64,000 bases of DNA, taken from contig NC_065537.1 in assembly GCF_932294415.1 (NCBI RefSeq), forward strand, positions 62,324,290-62,388,289, read 5' to 3'. Positions 23,801-34,208 of this stretch are shown piece after piece; position 1 is the first letter of the stretch, and the number at the start of each line of letters is the position of its first letter. The notes beneath the pieces are model-generated. The model was not told the DNA's origin and did no database searches. It worked only from the letters and a program-made list of their open reading frames with translations. The stretch is from Quercus robur. Taxonomy: Eukaryota > Streptophyta > Magnoliopsida > Fagales > Fagaceae. Made by a program: the position numbers and the translations under genes.

Positions 23801-25468
23801 TCCTTTTGTTGTTCCATTTCTTCTCTTGTTGAGCCTACCTATTATTATCAAGCTGCTTCTAATCCCAAATGGCAAGAGGCCATGACTGCCGAAATAGCTT
23901 CCCTTGAAGCAAATCACACATGGACTTTAACCCCTCTACCTGCTGGTAAGAAGCCTATAGGGTGTAAATGGGTGTATAAAATCAAGTTCAAGGCTGATGG
24001 TTCAGTTGAAAGGTACAAGGCAAGGCTAGTTGCTAAAGGTTTTACACAGAAAGAGGGTGTGGACTATTTTGAGACCTTCTCCCCAGTGGCCAAAATGGTT
24101 TCTGTCAAAGTACTCCTTGCTGTGGCTGCCATAAAGGGCTGGTTCCTTAGTCAATTGGATGTGAACAATGCCTTTTTGCATGGTGATTTGGATGAGGAAG
24201 TTTATATGGCTCTTCCACAAGGGTTTCATAGCCAGGGGGAGGTAGTTTGTAAGCTGAATAAGTCCTTATATGGGCTAAAACAAGCATCTAGGCAATGGTT
24301 TGCCAAGTTTTCTGGCACTTTGTTGCAGCTTGGTTTTACTCAGTCCAAAGCTGACTATTCATTGTTTACTAGGAGGCAAGGTGATGTTTTCATGATGCTT
24401 TTGGTGTATGTGGATGATGTCTTAATAGCTTGTAATAATAAGGCTGAGATATACAGATTCAAGGTTTTGTTGGATGACAAGTTCAAGCTCAAAGACTTAG
24501 GTGATTTAAAGTATTTTCTTGGATTGGAGGTTGCTAGATCAGCCAAGGGAATTTCCCTTTGTCAAAGGAAATACACTCTTGAGGTGCTTAATGATGCTGG
24601 TATGTTAGGCTGTAAACCAGCTAAGACCCCTATGGAACAAAGTCTCAAGTTAAGTCAATTGGAAGGAGAAGAGCTCAAAGATCCCAGCACCTACAGAAGA
24701 CTAATTGGGAGATTATTATATCTGACCATCACAAGGCCAGACATTACTTTTGCTGTTCATAAGCTTAGCCAATACATGTCCAAACCAAGAAAACCACATT
24801 TAGATGCAGCCTATAGAATCTTACAGTACTTGAAGAATGAACCCGGGAAGGGTCTCTTATTTTCTTCCAAGACAGATTTACATTTGAAAGGCTTTGCAGA
24901 TGCTGATTGGGCTTCATGTTGTGATACAAGGAAGTCAATAACAGGTTATAGCATCTTTATTGGAGATTCTTTGGTGTCTTGGAAATCAAAGAAGCAGTCC
25001 ACAGTCTTCAGATCCTCAGCAGAAGCAGAGTATAGAGCTATGGCAGTTGCAACATGTGAACTTGTGTGGATTTTGTACTTTCTAAAGGATATTGGAGTTA
25101 AACATGACAAAGAAGCATTGTTGTTCTGTGATAGCCAGGCAGCATTGCACATTGGTTCCAATCCCGTTTTTCATGAGAGAACCAAGCACATTGAAATAGA
25201 CTGTCATGTAGTCAGGGATAAAGTTTTGGAAGGTGTCATCAAGCTTAATCATGTGAGGTCTCATTGTCAATTAGCAGATATGCTTACCAAAGCATTGGGG
25301 TACAATCAATTTTCCAATCTTGTTAACAAGATCGGGATGATGAATATACATACACCAGCTGCTCTTGAGGGGGAGTATCAGAATAGCAGTGAAGATGATC
25401 ACAAGGAAGCAAGAGCAGAGGATGAGACAGCAGAGCTTAATTTGAGTGAAGAACAAAGTTCTGCATAA
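20885..25468 (+). CDS. Copia gag-pol polyprotein, open frame
   Basis: 1527 codons without interruption. The start is the ATG at 20885 (MASAATNTN); the frame is open further upstream but only from a TTG at 20876. Order by residue: copia-type Gag N-terminus ([20 protein letters not shown], about 40-65); zinc knuckle [14 protein letters not shown] (289-302); aspartic protease LDTGATDH with catalytic Asp 414; GAG-pre-integrase HHCC region from about 566; integrase core with Asp 625, Asp 688 and Glu 721; reverse transcriptase with [10 protein letters not shown] and the catalytic YVDD at 1175-1178; RNase H with DADW (Asp 1339), AEAEYRA, CDSQAA and ADMLTK. The last 30 residues (1498-1527), strongly acidic, are encoded inside the 3' LTR. 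All catalytic residues I can check are present, so the element may be competent. Whether it is expressed cannot be seen. Confidence 0.95.
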   Translation: MASAATNTNTAGSTNGPVLENPSPSSQDSPMNDPLFLHHAENPSLVLVTQPLIGGENYSAWARAVRKALLTKNKLGFIDGTLTLSSPLISTPSSVQAWIRCDNMVGTWLTNSVSSKLQASIIYEDTALEIWTDLKNRFAQTNGPRVFNLQKEISELHQGGMSITDFFTQLKVFWDQLQNLSPFPSCSCGKCMCNINKRLNDLQGRESVMKFLMGVNESFSQVRSQVLLMDPIPSLSKVYSLMIQEETQRSIPNTPVVKVDSTALAAKVSTDQANYVVNSVGKGKDRPVCTHCGKTGHTVDKCYRLHGFPPGFKFKNKTTMAHQVSSGSSSEFVSPMHQFSAFSPEQCQQLLALFSASNLSSAAPSHISDASMVTATPSSTSANVAMVGMNFSHSVFAAQVVNRKAYGCNTWILDTGATDHFVCSVDLLTSITAIRQSLVQLPNGESAQVTHIGTVTLSSSLVLKNVLCVPSFSFNLLSISSLTHSESYCCVFLSAYCFIQDLISWKTIGVGKALDGLYLLQSNSLHQSSSSSFATFLSAHNLTDAFGHFTAVTSTSVSSQPSSIWHDRLGHPSDVKLNSLCHVIPSLKPSCNKGCQICPMAKLKRLPFPFHNNISSCAFDLIHMDVWGPYSTPTLDGFKYFLTIVDDATRATWLFLMKSKSDVRELFSSFYTMIHTQFSLKIKAVKTDNAKEFNMSAFFNSHGIIHQTSCVYTPQQNSVVERKHQHLLCIARALQIQSQLPLQFWGDCVLHAAYLINRLPSPLLHDKTPFELLFHKIPDYSNLKTFGCLCFASTISHTRSKFSPRARKCVFLGFPFNTKGFKVFDLVSHTIFVSRDVTFHENVFPFVSNSITSVQQPCFIPVSSVPAINPLFDPLIQSKSTSAPAVPLDPITHIHHSIDDDLLDEVPVEPPDPIVDPIPLRKSSRVVKQPSYLQAYHCNQVSSVIAAPTSQSGTSHPLSSHLSYQHLSSSYKSFCCSISSLVEPTYYYQAASNPKWQEAMTAEIASLEANHTWTLTPLPAGKKPIGCKWVYKIKFKADGSVERYKARLVAKGFTQKEGVDYFETFSPVAKMVSVKVLLAVAAIKGWFLSQLDVNNAFLHGDLDEEVYMALPQGFHSQGEVVCKLNKSLYGLKQASRQWFAKFSGTLLQLGFTQSKADYSLFTRRQGDVFMMLLVYVDDVLIACNNKAEIYRFKVLLDDKFKLKDLGDLKYFLGLEVARSAKGISLCQRKYTLEVLNDAGMLGCKPAKTPMEQSLKLSQLEGEELKDPSTYRRLIGRLLYLTITRPDITFAVHKLSQYMSKPRKPHLDAAYRILQYLKNEPGKGLLFSSKTDLHLKGFADADWASCCDTRKSITGYSIFIGDSLVSWKSKKQSTVFRSSAEAEYRAMAVATCELVWILYFLKDIGVKHDKEALLFCDSQAALHIGSNPVFHERTKHIEIDCHVVRDKVLEGVIKLNHVRSHCQLADMLTKALGYNQFSNLVNKIGMMNIHTPAALEGEYQNSSEDDHKEARAEDETAELNLSEEQSSA

Positions 25469-25693
25469 ACGACATCAGAACCATGAAGAAACGGCAAGTA
25501 GTTTTAGTGTCTGTATTAATACCCACACGTGGGAAAGTTAGTTATTTGCTGTATAAAGACACGTGTAGAAGTTAGTTAGTAGAGTTTGTTAGTCTCTGTT
25601 TTTCAGTTAGATCAGTTCCGTTACTTGAGTCAATCTATATATAGTCTTGTACATTCATCTTTGTGATTAATGAAAAAGATTCATTTTTTGATA
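25376..25693 (+). repeat. 3' LTR of the copia element
   Basis: 318 bp, identical by eye to 20456-20773. It holds the polyprotein stop codon at 25466-25468, then the second copy of the G-box/TATA arrangement. Followed by the target duplication GGTTC. Confidence 0.95.
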
Positions 25694-25698
25694 GGTTC

Positions 25699-25775
25699 AC
25701 AAGTGGATTCAGTCAGGAAGACAATCCTTGAAAACCGGCTTGCAATGGAAGAATGCCCAAGAGCTTAGCCTCTAG
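25699..25775 (+). pseudogene. RPW8 gene fragment, part beyond the copia insertion
   Basis: Read in the frame of the last RPW8 codons before the element, sequence after the target duplication continues briefly (HKWIQSGRQSL) and stops at TAG 25773-25775. The RPW8 family normally has a Cys-Ser pair here, so homology fades quickly; the fragment was probably already decayed when the element landed. Low-confidence extension. Confidence 0.4.
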
Positions 25776-26276
25776 GTCACCCTCTCTAAGATCTGACTAC
25801 AAGTTACAACTCTTTTGATCCGCAAGAGGAGGATGTCCAAGAGCTTAACTCCTTCCGAGATCCGACCACAAAATCACAACTCATTTGATCCAATACTCAA
25901 TGAGTTACGTTTGATTACTCGACATGATGATTGGTTCTAATACTAAATGTTACATACTCATGAGTAGAACTCACCTTTTAAATTCAGCTTGAAAGAGAAT
26001 GATGCTCAAATCTTGGAATATGGGACACGAGGTATATGCAAAGTCCAATCTTGGAAATGCAGTTCTTGATTTCCAAGATTTTGGTCACTTCAAGAACTGT
26101 ATTTCCAAGATTTGACTTTGCTGGAAGTACTTCAATCTTGATTTCTAAGTGCGATTTGGCTTTGCTAGATTTTCATGTTTAAATGCTGTGTGCTTTTTTG
26201 TGTGCCACATGGCAGGGGAATATTTATTTTGTGTGGTGAAAGATTTGAACTCTATTAAGTAATTAATTATTGTTGG

Positions 26277-26298
26277 TTTACCCAAAAAAAAAAAAATT
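26277..26298 (+). mobile_element. Orphan 22-bp LINE/SINE 3' tail with target duplication
   Basis: TTTACCC plus an A run is flanked by a perfect 14-bp repeat TTAATTATTGTTGG (26263-26276 and 26299-26312). Confidence 0.6.
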
Positions 26299-27256
26299 TT
26301 AATTATTGTTGGGCAAGATCCAGTATCTTTTGATTTGTACATATGTACCCTTAAGATAAGAGGATTAAAAATCCCATTCATGGAAAAAGATTTTCCACCA
26401 AATTTTTTTCCTTTTTAACTGATCCTAATCTTATTTACCCAAAACCTACTATTAACTATGCCAAAAGCTAAAGAGACATATAGTTTAAAATGGGTCTGAC
26501 TTACATTTAGTACTTTTTTAATTAGAATTTCTTTTTGTTTTAATGAGAAACTGACATATTATTCACTAATTAAATAAAATGGGGAGATCAAAACTTACTA
26601 CTACTTGTAATTGTGTACTAAAAAAGCACTTAAAATAAACCAAACCTGTTTAAAATAATATTTTATCTTCCACTTTATTAGTACCTAACAACCTAATCAA
26701 TGCATGCCTGACTTCTGGTCTAACAGATGGCCAACTGATGAGTTAATAAGTGACTGTTGGTACCAATCAAGCGAAGGTTCCTTCCGCCAACCCAAGCCTC
26801 CCCCAAAGTAAAAAAACAAAAAAGGTCAGTTCCATGACTTCTATCTTTCATTTACGCGGCATAACATGGAGGTGTTGCAGGGTTGATCACTTGATCTTAA
26901 TTCTCGTGGACACAAAAATGACCCATATGATTAATCAACACTATTGTGAACATAATAATTTTCGTACTTAATTTTACAATTTATTAATTTGTGTGATTAT
27001 GTATAATCGGAAAAAAAAAATGTAAATCGCACAAGTTGATAGTGGACAAAAAAAAAAAAAATCAGCGCGCGAATCATAGAAGTGTGAATTTAAATATTCG
27101 ATTGAAACGTCTCTTAAGATTATTCGTAATCAAGTGACATAATTTGACCAGCCTGCCACCGTCAATATAATTCGATCTCAGTGGGGAGCCCCAAGCCAGG
27201 AAAAGACTTTGGGCAGTTAAAGTAAGTCAACTGAGCATGTAAAATGTTCCTTCATA

Positions 27257-27275
27257 GTTTACCAAAAAAAAAAAA
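27257..27275 (+). mobile_element. Orphan 19-bp LINE/SINE 3' tail with near-perfect target duplication
   Basis: GTTTACC plus 12 A is flanked by AAATGTTCCTTCATA (27242-27256) and AAATGCTCCTTTATA (27276-27290), 13 of 15 identical. The tail start matches the one at 26277-26298 (TTTACC). Confidence 0.55.
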
Positions 27276-27407
27276 AAATGCTCCTTTATACTGATATATT
27301 AATAAGTAGCAATAAACCGAAAATAACTAAGCATATAAACCGATATTCGAAACTCCCAGCAATAAAAATAAAAATAATTACTGTATGAAAAAAAAATTTA
27401 CCGCACT

Positions 27408-28497
27408 TGGAGAAGGATTATACCAGTTCAAATTTTCCATTGAGAGCCAAATGAAATGGGTCCTTGATAATGGCCCATAGAGTTTTGAGAACCAGCTCTT
27501 GGTGTTGAGAAGATGGGATAGAGTTTTGAGAACCAGCTCTTGGTGTTGAGAAGATGGGAGAAAGGGATGACGCCAAGATCAGTAAAGTTCACAACGGTTC
27601 CTATGTGGGTGCAAGTATGGGGTTTACCCTTCGCCCTCATTAACGAAGATGCAGGGAGAGATATTGGAAGCAGATTAGGCCGAGTGGTGGATGTAGACTC
27701 AAAAGCTCTCACGGCAGACCAAGCAAGATTCCTCAAGGTTCGGGTGGAGGTTCCATTAAACAAACCTCTACGTCGAGGCAGTCCGGTGATAAGTCCGGAG
27801 GGGGATAAAGCACTAGTGGCGTTTAGATATGAGAGATTGGTCGGGTTGTGCTACAGGTGCGGTATGTTGGGCCATGAAGAAAAATTTTGCATGGTTTCAC
27901 CGGAGTTGGTGGAAGGGGAGAATCCTTATGGAGAATGGATGAAAGCAAGGTACAGAGGTAGCCAGGGGAACATGGGGAGACGTCCATAGGGATTTCAACA
28001 GCAAAATGAAAAGAATGGCAGGGCGAACCATGGCAGAGGTCCAGCATAGGGGGCGACGAATTCAAATTCAAATTCTGGAGTAATGTCATTTATGAGAATG
28101 CCGAAATATCAGGGATTAATGATGAGGCAAATAAAATCCCATCCGTTTTGGAAGCAACTTCAACAGAAACAGAGTTGATGATGGTTGACCCTACAATTAA
28201 GGACTCTGTTTTAGATGAGGGGAACAAAGTATCCTTAGAAGCCGCAAATCAAGGTATTAACCTTTATAATGTCCCTCTTAATTACGGCACTAACTCTATT
28301 CCTTTTGGAACAGAAACAAAGGCTAAACAGAGTACATCTGGGCCACGTGACTCACCACATGCTAAAATTCTGCCCATGCACCCAATCGGCCCAATAAACC
28401 AAAAAGCCACAAGGAAGAAAGGTTTACATAAAAGTGAGGCGGCCAAACAGGAGGAAGGGAGTGTTGATAAAAAAAATAGGTTTGAAGAGAGAGCATA
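27408..28497 (+). pseudogene. LINE ORF1 (DUF4283-like, CCHC zinc knuckle), broken
   Basis: The RNA-binding, Gag-like protein of plant LINEs. Coding starts without an ATG (truncated) with LYQFKFS-ESQMKWVLDNGP-type DUF4283 sequence. A 41-bp tandem duplication (27477-27517 and 27518-27558) shifts the frame. It then reads LRRWEKGMTPRSVKFTTVP, MWVQVWGLPFALINEDAG and the knuckle CYRCGMLGHEEKFC at about 27850-27891. A TAG at about 27987 and a further frameshift separate the C-terminal part (28148-28497, Lys/Arg-rich end). Confidence 0.85.
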
Positions 28498-28597
28498 GAG
28501 CTTGGGAAGATGTCGCAGAGCTTGAAAAAACAGAGTGCAAGAAGGCAAGGATTGAGATGCAGATGGAAAAAACAATTAATCCAACGGTGGAGGCTGG

Positions 28598-31500
28598 ATG
28601 CCAGCCCCGCCGATCGCAACGAATGCCCTCAGTTGGAACTGCCAGGGGCTTGGGAACCAACATGCAGTTAATGTCCTCTCCAATTTGGTGAGGGAGAAGA
28701 GACCCAAAATTATATTTCTCATGGAAACTAAGCAAACGGTTGATGAAATGAGAAAGTTGAAGGAGGAATTACACTATCAAGCGGGGTTGGTAGTACCATG
28801 TGACAGAAGCTGGGGAGGAAGACGGGGTGGCCTAGCGATGCTTTGGAAAGATTATGTTGAATTGCATATACAAACTTACTCTCCGCATCATATTGATGCT
28901 ATCATTCAAACACACTCAGGTTCTCCGTGGAGGATTACTGGATTTTATGGGTACCCTGAGGAATGTCACAAACATGAGTCTTGGATTTTGTTGCACCATC
29001 TCCATTCTAGGATGTCTTTGCCGTGGGTGTGCATAGGAGACTACAACGAAATCCAATCCTCTGATGAGAAGCAAGGACGGCTTGAGAAGGCTTTTTCACC
29101 AATGTTAGCTTTCTGGAATACACTAGCTCATTGTGAATTGATCGACATGGGATTTCAAGGAGGTAAATTCACATGGAATAATGGCAGGCTTGGAGTGGAG
29201 TTTGTCTAGGAGAGGATTGATAGGGCCTGTGCAAATCAAGCTTGGAGAGACTTATTCCCAAGGAGTCAAGTATTTCATCTCTCTGTTTCTTATTCGGACC
29301 ATATCCCAATTATGTTGACTATACAAGCAAGCAGCGAAGTGAAGAGAAAAAAGAATATTCCCAGGAGATTTGAGGAAAAATGGGCTTCCCACCCGAAGTG
29401 TAGACTGGTTGTTGAAGAAGGATGGCGACAAAGGGTAGAAGGAGGCAGTCCAATGTTTTGTCTTTTTCAGAGGATAAGAAATACACAGATGGCTTTGATT
29501 AAATGGGAAAAGAGGGCATTTGGAAATACCAAAGTCATCCTTCAACAAAAGCAACGTTTGCTGGAAGAGCTGACTTGTAGGAATGATCCAACATTGTTAG
29601 AAAGGATAAGGGAAACGAAGGCAGAAATTAATAACATTTTGCACCATGAAGAGTTGGCGTGGAAACAGAGATCTAGAGCAATATGGTTACCTGCCAGGGA
29701 TAAAAACATTAAGTTTATTCACCAGAGAGCCACCTAAAGGAAACGTAAGAATCAAATTTTGGGAGTTTTTAATGCAACAGGGGAATGGTGTACGAATGAT
29801 GAACAGATTGCGGACACAGCTGTGGGGTACTTCCAAAATTTATTTACATCAAGCCAACCTGGAGATGAAGAGATTGGCCATGTCCTTGAAGCAGTGGATA
29901 AACGGGTTACAGATGACATGAACAATGCATTGTTGGAGCCTTACAGAGGGGAGGAGGTACGGAGAGCTTTATTTCAAATGCACCCCTCAAAGGCGCCGGG
30001 GCCGGATGGTATGTCTCCTTTCTTTTTCCAAAAATTTTGGAATATAGTTGGGCATGATGTTACTGATTTATCCTGTCTGCTCTTAATTCGAGTCGCTTAA
30101 TTCGTAAAATAAACTATACTCACATTGTTCTGGTGCCCAAAAAGAATGATCCGCAAAGTCTAGGTGATTTTCGGCCCATCAGCCTAGGCAATGTGATCTC
30201 TCGCCTTTTCTCAAAGGTCCTAGCTAACCGTTTGAAGCAGATTCTACCAAGAGTGATCTCTGAGGCTCAGAGTGCTTTTATACCGGAAAGAATTATTACG
30301 GACAACACTACCATTGCCTTTGAAGTACTTCACAGAATGAGGAATAGAAGGAGGGGAAAGGATGGTCAGATGGCAATCAAATTGGACATAAGCAAGGCTT
30401 ATGACTGTGTAGAGTGGCTGTTTTTAAGGAAGATGATGATTAGATTGGGGTTTGATGAGAGATGGGTGACACTTGCAATGGAGACTATTCATACAGCCTC
30501 TTATTCGGTCCTTATAAATGGTGAACCTAAAGGTTATGTACAACCCACAAGAGGAATTAAGCAAGGCGATCCGTTATCACCATACTTGTTCCTCTTATGC
30601 GCTAAGGGTCATTCAGCCATGATAAAGAGAGCCAAGGAGTAGAAAAGGATACAAGGAATACTTTCTTGCTGAGGGGGAGTTTGTGTATCTCATCTCCTTT
30701 TCGCCGACGATTGCCTGCTATTCTGTCAAGCCAAGATTGAGGAATGTTGGAACCTTCTACGCATATTACACAGTTATGAAATAGCATCCGGTCAAGCCAT
30801 TAACAAAGGGAAGACAGCCCTATTTTTTAGCAAAAACACAAGGGCAAATATCAAGCTGGCCGTGCAAAACATGTTGGGAGCACAAGTTTTTCATGACTGT
30901 GAGCAGTACCTTGGTTTGCCCATGATTGCCGGAAAGTCTAAGACAAACACCTTTAAAGGTGTGAGGGAAAAAATTTCAAAGAAGGTAACCGGGTGGAAAG
31001 AAAAGTTTATCTCAAAGGCGGGGAGAGAAATACTCATAAAAACTGTTGCCCAGGCGGTACCAACGTATACAATGAGTATTTTCAAAATACCGAAGCAAGT
31101 ATGTGAGGATATCAATTCTATCTTGGCTCGATATTGGTGGGGTCAGCTAAAGAATGAGAAGAAGGTTCATTGGATGAGTTGGAGCAGGCTGTGCAAGTCG
31201 AAGAAGATGGGCGGAATGGGTTTTCGGGATTTACACACTTTTAATTTAGCCTTACTCGCTAAACAAGCATGGAAACTAGTCCAAAAAACGGACTCTCTGT
31301 TTTACCGTATTTATAAAGCCAGATACTTTCCAACCACTATGTTTTTTGGATGCTGAGATGGGCCACAATCCATCGTATGTTTGGCGCAGTCTACTCTCGG
31401 CGAGGGAGGTAATCCTAGCTGGTTCAAAGTGGCAGGTGGGCAACGGTGAAACCATAAAAATTTTGTCCCATGAATGGCTCCCTCACCCCCCGGAACTGAT

Positions 31501-32220
31501 TGGAGATATACTGGAAGATATGTGCGTGAAGGAGCTTATTGATCAACAAACGAAGCAATGGGATCGAGGTAAAGTGAATACTCTGTTTTCTGAAGCTACT
31601 CGCCAAGAAATTTGGCGATACCTCTCACACGGGTAGAGGAAGAGGATAGAGTGATTTGGAAGGCAAATAAGGTCCATGGCTTCTCTGTTAAGTCTGCTTA
31701 CCATGTGGTGTTAAGGCTAGCACATCAGCAAATTGGAGAAAGCTCTCATAATCGGAGTAATGAAAAGGTGTGGAAACATATTTGGACTCTGAATGTACCC
31801 CCAAAAGTCAGGAACTTTCTGTGGCGAGCATGCTCCAACATATTACCCACCAGAGAGAATCTGCATAGGCGGAAGGTAGCAGTGGATCCACTGTGTCAAT
31901 TCTGTAAGAAACAACCCGAGATAGTTTGTCATGTGCTGTGGGAATGTCCATTTGCTCGCAATACATGGGCTGTTGTAAGGGGGAGATTGCAGAAATGTCC
32001 AAATGAGTTTACAGATTTTTTCGTACTACTTAGAATGCTGCAGGATAGACTTGATCATAGTGACATAGAAGTCTGGGCTATCACGGCTTGGGCCCTATGG
32101 AATACTAGAAACAAGTTCTATTTTGAAAGAGTATAGATGCACCCAAAGGTCATTGCGGATGGAGCCTTAGCCTTGCTAACGGAGTATCAGAGACTTATGG
32201 AAGCACGAACCAGCCACTGA
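28598..32220 (+). pseudogene. LINE ORF2 (endonuclease-RT), broken
   Basis: The endonuclease begins near 28598 and its key motifs look intact: ALSWNCQGLGN, IIFLMETKQ, WVCIGDYNEI, and SDHIPIM past a TAG at 29207. RT blocks are PSKAPGPDGMSPFFFQKFW (about 29985-30040), FRPISLGNVI, AIKLDISKAYDCVEW, GIKQGDPLSPYLFLLCAKG (30133-30640) and LLFADDCLLFCQA at about 30690-30735. zf-RVT is FSVKSAYHVV ... CQFCKKQPEIVCHVLWECP at 31680-31950. Stops or shifts fall near 29207, 29735, 30100, 30640, 30670, 31345, 31620 and 32134. The frame ends near 32218 with no RNase H, in contrast to the LINE at 14282-18788. Confidence 0.88.
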
Positions 32221-32417
32221 ATTCTTGCCTCAATATTGTATTGTTTTTTATTTTACTTTGTATTGTTTTTCTTTTACAATCCCAGCTAAGCCCCACGGGC
32301 GGCTTTTTGGACTGGGTATGCATGTCTGCTGCACTGGAAATATGTCTCCAGTTTACTATTTTCTTTATGTTTCTTTTATTTAGTCTTAAGCAATAAAATC
32401 TATCGTATCTTTCTCAA

Positions 32418-33312
32418 AGATACCCATTACTGGAAATCTAAAAAGTAAAGTTAGAAAATGAAGTATCTGTCTACAAACTTCTTCCCAAAATTTGGTAAAG
32501 CAATCCCTACGAAACAAAAACAAAAATCTTAAAGCTCGTCTCTTTATCTATATTTCTTACCGTATGTGTTTATCTTGCTTAGTGTCTTGCACCCCTGAAA
32601 TTATAATGGCGCCCTTTTTGGAGTCACATATTTGTGATTCAACCCCACCTCTTCACTACACTACTATCTACCCATTAAAAATAAAAAATAAAATAAAAAA
32701 AATTACTACATTCATAATGTTTTTAAAACAAATCTTAATTGGTAGATTGTTACAAATTTTTAATTTGAATCTACTATTGAAATTACTTCCTTACCCACCA
32801 ATAACAATAAATAACAACCTCCCATATAAAATTTGTTTTTTCATAAAAAAAATAAATAAATAAAAACCCACAATTATCCCAACACACTTATCACCACATC
32901 CGGTTATTGCCACTTCACTTAAAGCAAAAGAGCACTTGATATCAAAACTATAAAAAAACTTTTTTTTTAAAACTCTAAAAAAAATCATTGAAACCTAGTG
33001 TGTCCAGAACTGAAAACCCAATTACAATTATTAATATTTACATTCTCAGACCATCTCCTAGATAACCAAAATTCTACAATCTTGACGATTAACTATTGGG
33101 CCATTTAGGTTCTTTATGTTAGAGATATTGATACCCAATCCTTAAAGAAAACCATATCATATACTATATTAATTTTTTTTTTTTTTTTAGAAAGCTATAT
33201 AATAAAAGTTGGACTTAGAAGTTGTAGTTATGCAAAGTGATTCCACCAAATTGCATATATTTTTTAAAATTTTTAGAAAAAATAGATAAAATTTTTCCTC
33301 CCCTATAATTTC
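32418..33312. other. AT-rich flank, partly a duplicated F-box-locus segment
   Basis: No gene. Bases 32420-32600 align with 62193-62460 (shared TACCCATT-CTGGAAATC, CTACAAACTTCTTCC, TGTTTATCT-GCTTA). The remainder is A- and T-rich without features. It ends at ATTTC (33308-33312), the LARD target duplication. Confidence 0.6.
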
Positions 33313-33955
33313 TATGAGGCCCAAATATTTATGGGCTAGGCCCACTTACTCATGGGGAGTCCAAAGGCCCAAGCCAAAGAAGGTTATGGCCCAAGCTCAA
33401 TAATATAAAGCACAAAATGGCCCGGAGATGCAGCCAAGGACAGTTCAGTCCTCGGCAGACCCAAAGTTCCACTGAGAAGAGGGGCAAAAACGGTATAGGA
33501 ACAAACTTAAAGGAAAATCTAAAATATCTAAGGAAAGATACCCTTACTACCCTTCCCATACAAGACTCTGCACCTAACAGAGCCGAATTCTTCGGCTTTT
33601 TCAACCACCCCCAACGACTTTGGGTTTGGACTGACGGGACAAGTATCAGTCTTGGAAAGGTCGACCCTACACGTGGACGAAGGACAGCGAACGCAGGCTA
33701 GTATAAAAGAAAAAGTAAGTAATCTAGATAGGTGGGCTGGGAAAAATGGCCAAAAAGGAGGGCCTCCCATCCCACCTCCAGGAGAAAGACTCCAGGGGTG
33801 AAAACACCTTAACGATGTATGCACACCAAAAAAAAACCACCGCCGGGTAACCAAGGCCTAACCTTTCAAACCCACGCTCTACAAATGATATTGTCTGGGC
33901 CTTTTCACGTGCGAACCCAACACTGTTGTGGTTCGTTGCAAATCGTGTCCTTACA
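33313..33955 (+). repeat. 5' LTR of the LARD element
   Basis: 643 bp, from TATGAGGCCC (probable former TGTGAGG) to GTGTCCTTACA. Confidence 0.88.
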
Positions 33956-33957
33956 AT

Positions 33958-33975
33958 TGGCGCCGTCTGTGGGAA
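33958..33975 (+). other. Primer-binding site of the LARD element
   Basis: TGGCGCCGTCTGTGGGAA begins 2 bp after the 5' LTR. The TGGCGCC core is complementary to the 3' end of a tRNA other than initiator Met. The exact tRNA was not determined. Confidence 0.8.
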
Positions 33976-34208
33976 AGGCTTGCGCGTTGGCGCAGGTGGC
34001 GTTTGAGTCAACTCTCTAGCAAGCAGAGATTCGCGGGTTTTCCCCCATCTCCGGTGACATGCAGTTGTTGTTCCGACATAAACTTCTGCCAGGGGCTACG
34101 TCCTGCAGTGCCCACGGCACGGGCAGTTCTAGGGGCTTCTGGCCTCAAGCCAACTCTCCCTGCCATGGTCAAGGGGCTGACCTTCGAAAAAGCAAACAAG
34201 TACAAAAA

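Larger units (their letters stand above)
20456..25693 (+). mobile_element. Young, complete Ty1/copia LTR retrotransposon
   Basis: 5238 bp with 318-bp LTRs at each end, which I read as identical base for base. Termini are TATCA...TGATA. A perfect 5-bp target duplication GGTTC flanks it (20451-20455 and 25694-25698). A tRNA-Met-type primer site follows the 5' LTR, and a purine tract GAGGGGGAG precedes the 3' LTR. One long open frame covers gag to RNase H in the copia order (integrase before RT). Identical LTRs mean the insertion is very recent on an evolutionary scale. It sits inside an RPW8-domain exon. Confidence 0.97.
25776..27404. other. Intergenic DNA with two orphan LINE tails
   Basis: No gene recognised. 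Bases 25740-25895 contain an imperfect duplication of a roughly 85-bp unit (CCAAGAGCTTA...AAGATCTGACTACAA versus CCAAGAGCTTA...GAGATCCGACCACAA). The two micro-insertions at 26277-26298 and 27257-27275 are listed separately. The rest is AT-rich. Confidence 0.55.
27405..32417 (+). mobile_element. LINE (non-LTR retrotransposon), copy 2
   Basis: Contains the C-terminal part of ORF1 with a CCHC knuckle, then ORF2 with endonuclease, RT and zf-RVT, then a 3' UTR ending in TTTCTCAAA near 32417. The 5' end is truncated within ORF1 at about 27405. No convincing target duplication was found, so boundaries are approximate. Unlike copy 1 it lacks an RNase H domain after zf-RVT. It belongs to a different subfamily from copy 1, judging by sequence. 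Confidence 0.88.
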
